The notes beneath the pieces were generated by a model. The model was not told the DNA's origin. It saw only the letters and a program-made list of their open reading frames with translations, and did not search any database. A stretch of 64,000 nucleotides of DNA, from positions 62,001 to 126,000 of the forward strand of contig CADCJW010000002.1 of the NCBI GenBank assembly GCA_902801845.1, in the 5' to 3' direction. The position numbers and the translations under genes were made by a program. The stretch is from an uncultured Eubacteriales bacterium (lineage in GTDB: Bacteria > Bacillota > Clostridia > Christensenellales > CAG-138). Numbering within the stretch: position 1 is the stretch's first letter; each line of letters starts with the position of its first letter. This document shows positions 35,330 through 43,459 of this stretch, piece by piece.

Positions 35330-36832
35330 TCAACGGATGAATCCCGCCAGGGAGGACGTATCGAGCTTGTCGAACGAAGACAGAAAGGGGAACAGCTCCC
35401 GGGCGATGACCTTGACGCCGCCCGGGCTGTCGGATTCGATGTTCAGCGGCAGCAGCGGCTCGTGGAGGCTCATGCGCAGCAGGAACCAGCCATTGCCATG
35501 CTCTCTGTCCAGATCGACGCGCACGCCCTCATGATTGTCAGGGGCCAGTGCCCATCCCGGCTGGACAGCGGCAAAGGTTTGAAGCTTTTCGATGACGTCG
35601 CCGCCATAGGCCTTAAAATCCGGCAGCTGGAGGGCCATGCGGAACTCACAGCTCTCCTCGGGCTCCTTAAGATCGGCGATCAGGGACTGAAGAGAATACC
35701 CCTCCTGGCGGCCCTTCGCCAGCTCGATCAACAGCCGCGTCACCAGGTACGCGCCGTCGTCCAGGAAATAGTTCTCCTTCAGGGCCCCGTGGCCGGAGGT
35801 CTCCATGGCCAGCTGACTGTCTTGCCCCGCCTCGTTGAGGCGGATGGACTCGTTGATCACGTTTTTATAGCCGCGCTTGAATCGATGATGGACCCCGCCG
35901 TGGGCCACGATGAAGGACGCAAGTCCCGTGGAGGTGATGGAATCGGTGACGATGGTCGTGCCGGGATGCTCCCGAAGCAGGATGGCCGCCATCATGGCGA
36001 TGAGGCGGTTCCGGTTCAGCTCGCTGCCGTCCGAAAGCACCGCGCCGGCCCGATCCACGTCGGTATCGAAGAGGATGCCCAGATCCGCCTGGCTCTTCAA
36101 AACGGCTTCCCGGATCGATGCCATCGCCTTCTTGTCCTCGGGATTGGGTGCGTGGTTGGGGAAGGTGCCGTCGGGATCCAGAAAGCGGGAGCCCGCGGTA
36201 TCCGCGCCCAAAGGTTCGAGCACCTCTGAAGCATAGAAGCCGCCGGCGCCGTTGCCCGCGTCCACCACGATCCGCAAGCCCTCCAGGGGCCGCTGGCGAC
36301 CGGTGGTCTCGCGCACCTTGCGGCACAGGATCTCAGCATAATTCGGCATGAAGCTGCCCCTGGCCAGAGTGGTCGCAGGCAGCCCCGTATGATCCTTGGA
36401 CGATGCCAGGGCAAGGATCGCCTGAATATCCCGTTTTTCCAGGCCGCCCTCCCGGGTAAAGAACTTGAAGCCGTTGCGGTTGAAGGGCAGATGGCTCGCC
36501 GTGACCATCACGGCTCCGTCGTACCTGAAGCCTTCTGTGACCGTGGTCATGAACATGGCGGGGGTGGAAGCCATCCCCATATCCGTCACCGCCACGCCCT
36601 CCGCCGCCATGGTCTCACCGATCCAGTCGGCCAGGGCCGGGCCGGACAGGCGGGAATCCCGGCCCACGGCCACTCGCAGCAGATCTTTCCCCAGCCGCCC
36701 CCGCAGCCACAGGGCAAAGCCGCGGCCTATATCCCGACAGGCCTGCTCCGTCAAATCCACGGTCTGACCAGGGACCCCTTCCATGGCTATGCCCCGGATA
36801 TCGCTGCCGTTCTGCAAGTCTGAATATTCCAT
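35330..36832 (-). CDS. Phosphomannomutase/phosphoglucomutase
   Basis: A 500-residue alpha-D-phosphohexomutase moving phosphate between C1 and C6 of glucose or mannose. Four domain marks in order: VGRDSRLSG, the phosphoserine loop VTASHLPFNRNGFKFF, the metal loop ILFDTDVDRAGAV, and the sugar loop METSGHGALKENYFLDDGAY (ETSGH). The C-terminal phosphate-binding loop appears as RMSLHEPLLPLNIES. The loop TASHLP departs slightly from the common TASHNP. GAGGGAAGGC precedes the ATG. Monocistronic, with no cell-wall or capsule genes next to it; it supplies hexose 1-phosphates for envelope polymers. Confidence 0.92.
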   Translation of the reverse strand: MEYSDLQNGSDIRGIAMEGVPGQTVDLTEQACRDIGRGFALWLRGRLGKDLLRVAVGRDSRLSGPALADWIGETMAAEGVAVTDMGMASTPAMFMTTVTEGFRYDGAVMVTASHLPFNRNGFKFFTREGGLEKRDIQAILALASSKDHTGLPATTLARGSFMPNYAEILCRKVRETTGRQRPLEGLRIVVDAGNGAGGFYASEVLEPLGADTAGSRFLDPDGTFPNHAPNPEDKKAMASIREAVLKSQADLGILFDTDVDRAGAVLSDGSELNRNRLIAMMAAILLREHPGTTIVTDSITSTGLASFIVAHGGVHHRFKRGYKNVINESIRLNEAGQDSQLAMETSGHGALKENYFLDDGAYLVTRLLIELAKGRQEGYSLQSLIADLKEPEESCEFRMALQLPDFKAYGGDVIEKLQTFAAVQPGWALAPDNHEGVRVDLDREHGNGWFLLRMSLHEPLLPLNIESDSPGGVKVIARELFPFLSSFDKLDTSSLAGFIR

Positions 36833-36872
36833 GCCTTCCCTCCAATACGCTCAAATCAATGGTTCCAGGTGG

Positions 36873-36901
36873 AGTATACTGGATTTGCACGCCGTTTACA
36901 A
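36873..36901 (-). promoter_or_regulatory. Promoter of the phosphohexomutase gene
   Basis: TTGTAA (36896-36901) and TATACT (36873-36878), 17 bp apart, about 40 bases upstream of the ATG. Confidence 0.7.
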
Positions 36902-36906
36902 TAGAC

Positions 36907-36947
36907 AAAAAGCGACCGACCGGACAGGAGAACGTCCGGTCGGTCGC
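36907..36947 (-). terminator. Strong terminator of the BMP transporter operon
   Basis: A perfect 14-base stem GCGACCGACCGGAC / GTCCGGTCGGTCGC with an eight-base loop and five T on the minus strand. It lies about 190 bases beyond the last transporter gene. Confidence 0.92.
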
Positions 36948-37135
36948 ATGGTCCTGGGTTTGGTTGAGAAAGGATTTTTCGTGGATGCGGCCGCCTGCCC
37001 CTTGCCTGCGCTTTGAGGCAGGCAACCACGGCGACCAGGACCCGATCACCCATGACGCCGGTCCTTCAGCCAGAGCTTCCCCAAAAGGCGCTCACGGACT
37101 TAAGAGCCGATCCACATGGGAGTCTAATCGACTGC
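36948..37135 (-). other. Structured 3' untranslated region, no gene recognised
   Basis: No open frame with a ribosome site is seen in these 188 bases. On the minus strand GGTCCTGG (near 37033) pairs with CCAGGACC (near 36950), enclosing the hairpin TTGCCTGC / GCAGGCAA, and an earlier GAGC...GCTC hairpin is also possible. It then runs into the 14-base terminator stem. It could be a stable 3' end or a processed small RNA. I could not match it to a known RNA family. Confidence 0.4.
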
Positions 37136-38137
37136 TTATTGCATGAAAGTACCGGCGATCATCTCTTCGAGATAGGCCTTGTACTGCTCCTGGATCTCGG
37201 CGGGGACCAGGTCACTGATCTTGCCCGCGGAGAGAACGCCGTTCTCCAGGGTGCCGTAGATGACCTCGCCGCCGAAGGTTCCGTTCATGACCGCCTGCAT
37301 GCTGAGACCCACCAGGGAGGAGTTGTCGGTCACCTGGCTGCAGATGATGCACTCGTTCTGGCCCAGGATGTCGGCGGGCTGGGCGATATCGTAGATCTTG
37401 ATGGCGCCGACCGCCTGGTTGGCCGCATCGATGGCCTGGCGGGCGCCGGAGTCAACGGCAGAGGCGTCGCCAAAGAACACGTCTGCGCCCTGGTCGATCA
37501 TGGCCTTGGCGAACTCGATGCCCTTGTCGCTGGCGGAGAAGGAGTTGGAGTAGACGATGTCCAGGGTCTTGACGGTCTTGCCGGCCTTCTCACCCACATA
37601 GGCAGCGGCCTCCTTGTAGCCGGCGTACTTGCCCTTGGTGGTGTCCAGCTCCATGCCGCCGATGAAGGCGATGGTGCCGGTCTCGGTCATGAGGCCCGCA
37701 AGAGCGCCCGCGATCCAGCCGATCTCAGTGGCGTTGGGCAGCAGGGAGGTCACGTTCTTGTTCACAGCCTTCTCGGGGGTGCTGGCGCCGCCGTTAAGCA
37801 GAGCGAAGGCGATCTCAGGATACTCCTCAGCCGCCTGGAGCACGGCGTCGGTGTACTGGTTGCCGGGGGCGTAGATGAGGTCGTACCCCAGATCACAGTA
37901 GGACACGATGGTGTCATAGTAGGCGGACTGGTCGATGCTGTCGGAGTAGGCGGTCTCCCAGCCGTTGGCCGCGGCCGCATCGATCATGGCGTTGTAGCAG
38001 GCCGCGCCCCAGCCGCCGTCGGAGATGCTGGAATCGCAGATCATGGCTACCTTGTAGGTCTTGTCCGCAGCAAAGGCGGGGGCCGCCAGAGCGAGGACCA
38101 TCACGAGGGACAACACGAGAGCAAATACCTTTTTCAT
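37136..38137 (-). CDS. BMP family nucleoside-binding protein of an ABC transporter
   Basis: A 333-residue periplasmic-binding-type protein of the basic membrane protein (BMP/PnrA) family, which captures purine nucleosides or related ligands. Marks: VAMICDSSISDGGWGAACY near residue 29, IYAPGNQYTDAV, GTIAFIGGMEL and DVFFGDAS. The signal peptide ends ALAAPAFA before ADK, a type I site, with no lipobox Cys, although most Gram-positive BMP proteins are lipoproteins; how it stays at the membrane is unclear. AAGGAGG lies upstream of the ATG. Last gene of its operon. Confidence 0.88.
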   Translation of the reverse strand: MKKVFALVLSLVMVLALAAPAFAADKTYKVAMICDSSISDGGWGAACYNAMIDAAAANGWETAYSDSIDQSAYYDTIVSYCDLGYDLIYAPGNQYTDAVLQAAEEYPEIAFALLNGGASTPEKAVNKNVTSLLPNATEIGWIAGALAGLMTETGTIAFIGGMELDTTKGKYAGYKEAAAYVGEKAGKTVKTLDIVYSNSFSASDKGIEFAKAMIDQGADVFFGDASAVDSGARQAIDAANQAVGAIKIYDIAQPADILGQNECIICSQVTDNSSLVGLSMQAVMNGTFGGEVIYGTLENGVLSAGKISDLVPAEIQEQYKAYLEEMIAGTFMQ

Positions 38138-38203
38138 ACGAATCCTCCTTAATACTTTTGGTTCTATTTTCGACCCAAACGGGTGAAAACCAGGGGAACG
38201 GCC

Positions 38204-39136
38204 TTACCGCTCTTCCTTACGGTAGGGCTTGCCGCAGCTCTTGGGACCGGCCTTCTTCATGCCGATGAGGGCCAGGACCACCACCGTGGCCACATAGGGG
38301 ATCATCTGGAAAAACTGATACGGAAGGCCGAAAGACGCCACCTGGAGCCGGATCTGCAGCGCGTCACAGAAGCCGAAGAACAGGCAGGCAAGGAGCACGC
38401 CGCCGGCGCTCCAGCGACCGAAGATCACCGCTGCCAGAGCGATGAAGCCCCGGCCCGCGATGTTCCCGTCCACATAGGTGGTGGTGTAGCAGGTGGTGAG
38501 ATAGGCACCGCCCATGCCGGCCAGGGCACCGCAGATGATGCTGGCGATGTACTTGGTCCGGATGACGTTGATGCCCAGGGTGGCCGCAGCCTTGGGGTGT
38601 TCGCCCACCGCCTTGAAGTTGAGGCCGCTCTTGGTCTTGTTGAAGTAGATGGCGGTGAAGATCACCAGCGCATAGGCAAAGTACACCATGAACGTCTGGT
38701 CCAGCAGCAGCCGCGCGAAGAAGTTCGAGGGGGTGATACCCATGGTGGAGGCCAGGGTGTTCATCAGCCGCACCTGGACCAGGCTGGAGCCGCTGCCGAA
38801 GTAGACCCGGTAGATAAAGGCGGCCAACGCCGGGGCAAAGATATTGATGGCCATGCCGTAGACGATCTGCTCCGCGCAAAGGGAGATGGTGGCGTAGGCG
38901 AACACCATGTTGACGATGATGCCCGCCATCATGCCGGCCAGGACCCCCAATATGGGGCTGTCGGTGAGCAGGCTCACCATGAAGCCCACCAGGGAGCCGA
39001 TGGTGGCGAGGCCCTCGAGACCGATGTTGGTGAGGCCCGCCCGCTGGGAATAGAGCTCCGCCAGGGAGACGAAGATCAGCGGCGTCGCCATGCGGACGCT
39101 GGCCAGGATCAGGTTGGTGACAAAGTTCATATCCAT
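38204..39136 (-). CDS. ABC transporter permease, nucleoside (BMP) type, second
   Basis: A 310-residue integral membrane permease of the BPD_transp_2 family used by BMP and ribose systems, with eight to ten helices. The coupling region EHPKAAATLGINVIRTKYIASIICGALAGMGGAYL is the family signature; NIGLEGLATIGSLVG near residue 37 is conserved among the shorter member of each permease pair. It is 66 bases upstream of the binding-protein gene and three bases after the other permease. Confidence 0.92.
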   Translation of the reverse strand: MDMNFVTNLILASVRMATPLIFVSLAELYSQRAGLTNIGLEGLATIGSLVGFMVSLLTDSPILGVLAGMMAGIIVNMVFAYATISLCAEQIVYGMAINIFAPALAAFIYRVYFGSGSSLVQVRLMNTLASTMGITPSNFFARLLLDQTFMVYFAYALVIFTAIYFNKTKSGLNFKAVGEHPKAAATLGINVIRTKYIASIICGALAGMGGAYLTTCYTTTYVDGNIAGRGFIALAAVIFGRWSAGGVLLACLFFGFCDALQIRLQVASFGLPYQFFQMIPYVATVVVLALIGMKKAGPKSCGKPYRKEER

Positions 39137-39139
39137 GGC

Positions 39140-40192
39140 TCACGCCTCCTTTCTTGCGGGGAAGAGCCGCTCGAGAAACGCCTTGAACTCCGGCAGCTTC
39201 ACCAAAGCAAGGCCCGCCACGGTGAACACGATGACCAGGGCCTGGATGATCTCCGACACGCTGGTGGGCACGCCGGTGGCCGCCTGCATGGTGGTGGAGC
39301 CCACCCGCAGCGCCGCGAAAAAGATGGCCACCAAGATCGCCGCCAGGGGGTGGAGCTGGGCGATGAGGGCCATGGCCACGCCGTCAAAGCCGTAGCCTGC
39401 GCCGAAGCCGTTGATGAGCCTGAACTGGGTGCCCAAAAGCTCCGCGCTGCCGCCAATGCCCGCGATGACGCCGGAGATGATGAAGCTGAAGAGGATGAAC
39501 CGCTTCACCGCAAAGCCGTTGAATTCGGAGGCCGTCATGTTGAGGCCCACGGCCCGAAGCTGGAAGCCCATGGAGGTATTGAACAGGAAGTAGTAGATCA
39601 GCAACCCGATGACCACGGCAATCACGAAGGCGCTGGTGCACCGAAGGCCAAAGAGCCGGGTCAGCTTCGTTTCGTTGGGCACCGCCATGGTCTGGGGGAC
39701 GCTGCCCTCCCGGAGCCAGTTGGTGTAGACCACGCCCATGAAGAGGGTGGCCACGTAGTTGAGCATGATGGAGATGATCATCTCGTTCTGCCCCCGGTAG
39801 ATCTTCAAAAGACCCGGGATCGCCGCCCAAAAGCCGCCCGCGATACCGCCCGCCAGGAGGCAGAGGAGGATGCCGGGAAGGCCGGTGATGCCGCTTTGGG
39901 TGGCCACGTAGCAGCAGGCGATGGAGCCCATGAGGAACTGGCCCTCGCCGCCCAGATTGAACACGCCGCACCGATAGGCGAAGCAGGCGCAAAGGCTGGT
40001 GAAGATGAGGGGCGTGGACCTTGCCAGCGTGGTACCCAGGTTGCGGGTGCTGCCGAAGGCCCCCTTCCACAGAGCCTTTAGGGCTGTGATGGGATTAGCC
40101 TTCAGGGCCGCCATGATGATGCAGCCCACCAGAAAGGCCAGCAGCACGGAGATCAGCGGCACCAGGACGCTAAAGAGACGGTTTTTGTGCAT
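39140..40192 (-). CDS. ABC transporter permease, nucleoside (BMP) type, first
   Basis: A 350-residue partner permease. Family segments: CVFNLGGEGQFLMGSIACCYV, EMIISIMLNYVATLFMG, and the coupling stretch GLNMTASEFNGFAVKRFILFSFIISGVIAGIGGSAELLG. It is longer than its partner, as usual in these heterodimeric pairs. It starts 12 bases after the ATPase gene. Together they form the transmembrane channel. Confidence 0.92.
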   Translation of the reverse strand: MHKNRLFSVLVPLISVLLAFLVGCIIMAALKANPITALKALWKGAFGSTRNLGTTLARSTPLIFTSLCACFAYRCGVFNLGGEGQFLMGSIACCYVATQSGITGLPGILLCLLAGGIAGGFWAAIPGLLKIYRGQNEMIISIMLNYVATLFMGVVYTNWLREGSVPQTMAVPNETKLTRLFGLRCTSAFVIAVVIGLLIYYFLFNTSMGFQLRAVGLNMTASEFNGFAVKRFILFSFIISGVIAGIGGSAELLGTQFRLINGFGAGYGFDGVAMALIAQLHPLAAILVAIFFAALRVGSTTMQAATGVPTSVSEIIQALVIVFTVAGLALVKLPEFKAFLERLFPARKEA

Positions 40193-40204
40193 AGCATTGC
40201 CTCC

Positions 40205-41716
40205 TTACTTGCCCGCCATGGCCAGGGATATCTGGTCGATGGGGGGATTGGAGCCGGGGTATTCGCCCATGACGGCGCCCTCGAACATGACGAGGATACG
40301 GTCGCTCATCTCCAGGATCTCGTCGAAGTCGGCGGAAATCAGCAGCACGCCGCAGCCCTTGTCCCTGGCGGCGATCATGGTGTCGTGAACGAAGCGGGTG
40401 GCGCCGATGTCCAGACCGCGGGTGGGATGGACCGCCACCAGAAGATCCGGGTCGTTCTCCAGCTCCCGGGCCAGGATGACCTTCTGCTGGTTGCCGCCGG
40501 ATAGGTTCCGGGATTCCTGCATCACGGATTGGCAGCGGATGTCGTACTTGTTCTGCATCTGCTCCGCATAGGCACGCATGCTGCGCTTTTTCAGATGCCA
40601 GCCCTTGGCATCGGAGAATTTGGGATCGTCGGTCTCCTTCAGAACGATGTTCTCCATGACGGACATGTTGCCCACCAGCCCCATCTTGTTCCGATCCTCG
40701 GGGATATGGGAAACGTTCTCCTGGATGAAGCCGTTGGGCGAGAAGGTGGCCACGCGGCTGCCCTTCATGTCCACGGTGCCGCCCTCGGGGGCGATGACGC
40801 CGGTGACCAGCTGCGCCAGCTGGCTTTGACCGTTGCCGTCCACGCCGGCGATGCCCAATATCTCACCCCGGCCCACCTGCAAGGAGACGCCGTTGAGGCC
40901 GTTATGCTTGCTCTGCTTGTGGTAATCCACTCCGTTGAGAACGATGACCGGTTTGCCGGGTTCCTGGACCTTGGTATACTGGGAGGGAGTCAGCTCCCGG
41001 CCGATCATCAGATTGGCCAGCTCCTCGCCGGTGGTCTCCTCCCGATTCAGGGTGCGGACGGTCTCGCCGGCCCGCAAAATGGTGATCCGATCGGAGATGT
41101 GCAGCACCTCCCGCATCTTATGGCTGATGAAGATGATGCTCTTGCCCTCGCCGGTGAGCTTCTGCATGATGCGGAACAGGCCCTCCACCTCCAGGTCCGT
41201 CAAGGCGGCGGTGGGCTCATCCAGCACCAGCAGTTCCGCCCCCCGGTACAGGGCCTTGAGGATCTCCACGCGCTGCTGGGCGCCCACGGCGATCTCGGTG
41301 ATGGACTTGTCCAGCTCCACGTCCAGACCATATCTCTGGGAAAGCTCCAGGATCTCCTTGCGCCGGGCGGCTTTGTCGATGAAGATGCCGCGGGTCCGCT
41401 TATCCCCCAGGATGATGTTCTCAAAGACCGTCATGGCCTCCACCAACATGAAGTGCTGATGCACCATGCCGATGCCCAGCTTGACCGCCGTAGCCGGAGA
41501 ATCGATCGCCACCTGCTTCCCGTGGAGAACGATCCTTCCGCCGGTGGGCTGGTACAGCCCAAAGAGGATGTTCATCAGCGTGCTCTTGCCGGCGCCGTTC
41601 TCCCCCAGGAGGGTGTGCACCTCGCCTTTAAGAACGCTGAAATTCACATCCTTGTTTGCGTAGAACTCTCCGAATTTCTTCGTGATATGTTCCATGCGCA
41701 GGATCTCTTCCATCAT
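40205..41716 (-). CDS. ABC transporter ATPase with two nucleotide-binding domains
   Basis: A 503-residue tandem ATPase of the sugar/nucleoside (RbsA/NupO) type. Domain 1 has Walker A GENGAGKSTLMN (near residue 37), signature ITEIAVGAQQRVEIL and Walker B ELLVLDEPTAAL. Domain 2 has a degenerate Walker A, GVDGNGQSQLAQL, signature NLSGGNQQKVILAREL and DLLVAVHPTRGLD, the asymmetry normal for this group. Two adjacent ATG codons are possible starts (41716 or 41713); the AAAGGGGG site suits the second slightly better. First gene of the operon, behind a leader with its own terminator. Confidence 0.94.
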   Translation of the reverse strand: MMEEILRMEHITKKFGEFYANKDVNFSVLKGEVHTLLGENGAGKSTLMNILFGLYQPTGGRIVLHGKQVAIDSPATAVKLGIGMVHQHFMLVEAMTVFENIILGDKRTRGIFIDKAARRKEILELSQRYGLDVELDKSITEIAVGAQQRVEILKALYRGAELLVLDEPTAALTDLEVEGLFRIMQKLTGEGKSIIFISHKMREVLHISDRITILRAGETVRTLNREETTGEELANLMIGRELTPSQYTKVQEPGKPVIVLNGVDYHKQSKHNGLNGVSLQVGRGEILGIAGVDGNGQSQLAQLVTGVIAPEGGTVDMKGSRVATFSPNGFIQENVSHIPEDRNKMGLVGNMSVMENIVLKETDDPKFSDAKGWHLKKRSMRAYAEQMQNKYDIRCQSVMQESRNLSGGNQQKVILARELENDPDLLVAVHPTRGLDIGATRFVHDTMIAARDKGCGVLLISADFDEILEMSDRILVMFEGAVMGEYPGSNPPIDQISLAMAGK

Positions 41717-41951
41717 AGCCCCCTTTCGCCGTGTGTCCCTTGGATGCCTTCAAAAAATGCTGAACAAAAACGCGCCGGAAAAGCGGGATCGTTCCCGTCC
41801 GGCGCGCAGGTATCTATGGGAGCGCTTTTTTGCCGCGCAGAAATACCAGCCTTGTCTGACTATCTATATGTCCTGGCAGGAACGATGGCAGCATAGTCGT
41901 CAAATCCTTTGCGTATAGCAGAAAATCTTTTTGTGGCACAAAATCTTTTAC
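41717..41951 (-). promoter_or_regulatory. Attenuator leader of the BMP transporter operon, unclassified
   Basis: A 235-nt untranslated leader with an intrinsic terminator (41766-41806) about 50 bases before the first gene. The eight bases ATCGTTCC on the minus strand (41879-41886) are perfectly complementary to GGAACGAT inside the terminator hairpin (41788-41795). Pairing of the two would enclose about 83 nt and stop the terminator forming. The enclosed part can fold into TGCCAG / CTGGTA and GCGC / GCGC hairpins. This is the layout of a transcriptional riboswitch, but it does not match the purine riboswitch consensus or others I know. Confidence 0.6.
41766..41806 (-). terminator. Intrinsic terminator within the BMP operon leader
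   Basis: CGCGCCGGA pairs with TCCGGCGCG, with an inner CGGG / CCCG stem, followed by five T on the minus strand. It precedes the ATPase ATG, so it must be read through for expression. Confidence 0.88.
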
Positions 41952-41957
41952 AGATAA

Positions 41958-41986
41958 ATGATAGCAGGAAAAGGTGCATAATGCAA
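41958..41986 (-). promoter_or_regulatory. Promoter of the BMP transporter operon
   Basis: TTGCAT (41981-41986) and TATCAT (41958-41963), 17 bp apart. The remaining interval up to the AraC gene (41987-42132) shows no gene. Confidence 0.65.
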
Positions 41987-42132
41987 GAGTCGACGCCCTC
42001 TTTTTTCGTATAAATATGCGTCCTCTGTCCTTTTCCCAAACTTTTTCCGGGTGAAACGACCCATGATCCTTCGTTCGATCCGTGTCGATTATGCTTAGCA
42101 AGTATCGTGCTGAACGCCGCAATATCCGCCTC

Positions 42133-43347
42133 TCATGAGCTGCGGGAAGATCCGTTCGGATCGGCGCGGTAATCGTTGGGGGTGAGGCCGGCGTACTTTT
42201 TGAAGACGCGGATGAAGTGGCCGTGGGAGGAGAAGCCGAGATAGGCGCCGATGGCGGCGGCGGGCTTGTCGGAATAGCGGAGGAGGCGCTTGGCTTCCTC
42301 CGTCTTTTCGGTGAGGATGTAATCGGTGAGGGTGACGCCCGTCTCCCGCTTGAAGCGGGCGGAGAGATAGGGGCGGCTTAGGTAGAGGGCGTCCGCCATC
42401 CGCTCCGTGCTGATGGGTTCGGACAGATGGCGGCGCACGTAGTTGGCCACGTCCGCCGCCAGCTTGGTGGGGTGGCTGCCCAGATGGAGCTTCTCCACCT
42501 GCTCGGTATACTCCAGGATCATGCTGTACTGCAGGTTCATGATCTTGCCGGGGTCGGTGAGCAGCTCCACCCGCTGGATATAGCCGTCGGAGAGGGAGAA
42601 GGCGTCCTCCTCCCGCATGCCGCCCCGGATGGCGGCCCGGGCGGCCAGGGTGACGGACACGATGAAGGTGTTTCGAAGCTGCCGGAGCTGGTTTGGCGCG
42701 ATGGTGCCTCCGCGCACGGCGGGGGCGGCGGCCATCCAGCCCTTCAGGGCAACGGTGTCGCCCCGGCGCACCAGATCCATGAGGGTCTCCTCCAGAGCCA
42801 GGGTGTTGTGGGCCTCCGAGGCGGCGGGCGGCTCCTCGTAGACCCGGCGGGTCCGCCGTGTCTCCAGAGTGCGCTTCAGGGCTTCCTGCTCGCTGCCGTA
42901 GATGGCCACGTCGGAGATGGTCAGCCTTTCGCCGCCGTTCAAAAAGTGGTTCACGGTGCACAGCATCTGCAGCAGCTGCTCCACCGGTAGCCGCTGGATC
43001 CCGTTCATGGCGGAGAGGAAGGCGGGCACCTGCTCTCGGGGCACGTCCGCCCGAAAGGCCAGCTCCCGCAGCTCCTGCTCCCCGGCCATGATCTGAGAGG
43101 TGGGGCCCAGCACCAGGGTGCCCGCCGGGACGTGGATGACGCCGTACGAATGAAAGAGGGGCGTGGTGAAGTAGCCCACGTGGCCCCGGATGGCGCGGAT
43201 CTCCTTTTCGTACACGCACATGGGGTCCCGGGGCAGCTTCACGGAGCTTTTGAACAGGATCAGCCGGTCCCCCTCGAACAGCCGTACGGGGATCCCCGAC
43301 AGGTCCGCCAGGGCCCCCGCCACGTATCGCAGATCCACGTCGTCCAT
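42133..43347 (-). CDS. AraC family transcriptional regulator
   Basis: A 404-residue regulator. The last 100 residues are the AraC double helix-turn-helix: ISTERMADALYLSRPYLSARFKRETGVTLTDYI and AAAIGAYLGFSSHGHFIRVFKKYAGLTPNDYR. The N-terminal 290 residues are a sensor with a PocR/GAF-like look (DLSGIPVRLFEGDRLILFK) and no two-component receiver or membrane part, so it probably binds a small ligand directly. GGAGGTG precedes the ATG. It is divergent from the rhamnoside operon with only 112 bases between, so it most likely activates that operon in response to rhamnose or the glycoside. Confidence 0.88.
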   Translation of the reverse strand: MDDVDLRYVAGALADLSGIPVRLFEGDRLILFKSSVKLPRDPMCVYEKEIRAIRGHVGYFTTPLFHSYGVIHVPAGTLVLGPTSQIMAGEQELRELAFRADVPREQVPAFLSAMNGIQRLPVEQLLQMLCTVNHFLNGGERLTISDVAIYGSEQEALKRTLETRRTRRVYEEPPAASEAHNTLALEETLMDLVRRGDTVALKGWMAAAPAVRGGTIAPNQLRQLRNTFIVSVTLAARAAIRGGMREEDAFSLSDGYIQRVELLTDPGKIMNLQYSMILEYTEQVEKLHLGSHPTKLAADVANYVRRHLSEPISTERMADALYLSRPYLSARFKRETGVTLTDYILTEKTEEAKRLLRYSDKPAAAIGAYLGFSSHGHFIRVFKKYAGLTPNDYRADPNGSSRSS

Positions 43348-43360
43348 AGCCGCACCTCCA

Positions 43361-43391
43361 ATATGTTACAATTATACGAAATATGATACAA
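43361..43391. promoter_or_regulatory. Candidate AraC-type operator: direct repeat with 20 bp period
   Basis: ATATGTTACAA at 43361-43371 and ATATGATACAA at 43381-43391 differ at one of eleven bases and are 20 bp apart start to start, about two helix turns, as expected for the two half-sites of an AraC-type protein. They lie on the regulator's own -10 and -35 region and upstream of the operon promoter. Confidence 0.6.
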
Positions 43392-43399
43392 AAATGCAA
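43371..43399 (-). promoter_or_regulatory. Promoter of the AraC regulator gene
   Basis: TTGCAT (43394-43399) and a perfect TATAAT (43371-43376), 17 bp apart. On the other strand TACAAT (43421-43426) is the likely -10 of the rhamnoside operon; it has no good -35, in keeping with activator dependence. Confidence 0.75.
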
Positions 43400-43459
43400 T
43401 ACGCAAAGCCGGTGTTCGTGTACAATAGTATCGAAAACAAAGGGCGAAGGGGGCATTTC

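Noticed and set aside
36948..37135. 6S RNA or tmRNA in the intergenic region
   Set aside because: Size is near that of 6S RNA, but I found no extended rod with a central bubble and no tmRNA termini or tag frame.
41807..41951. Purine riboswitch in the BMP operon leader
   Set aside because: Expected from the transporter type, but the conserved three-way junction bases and the kissing-loop G and C pairs are not there.
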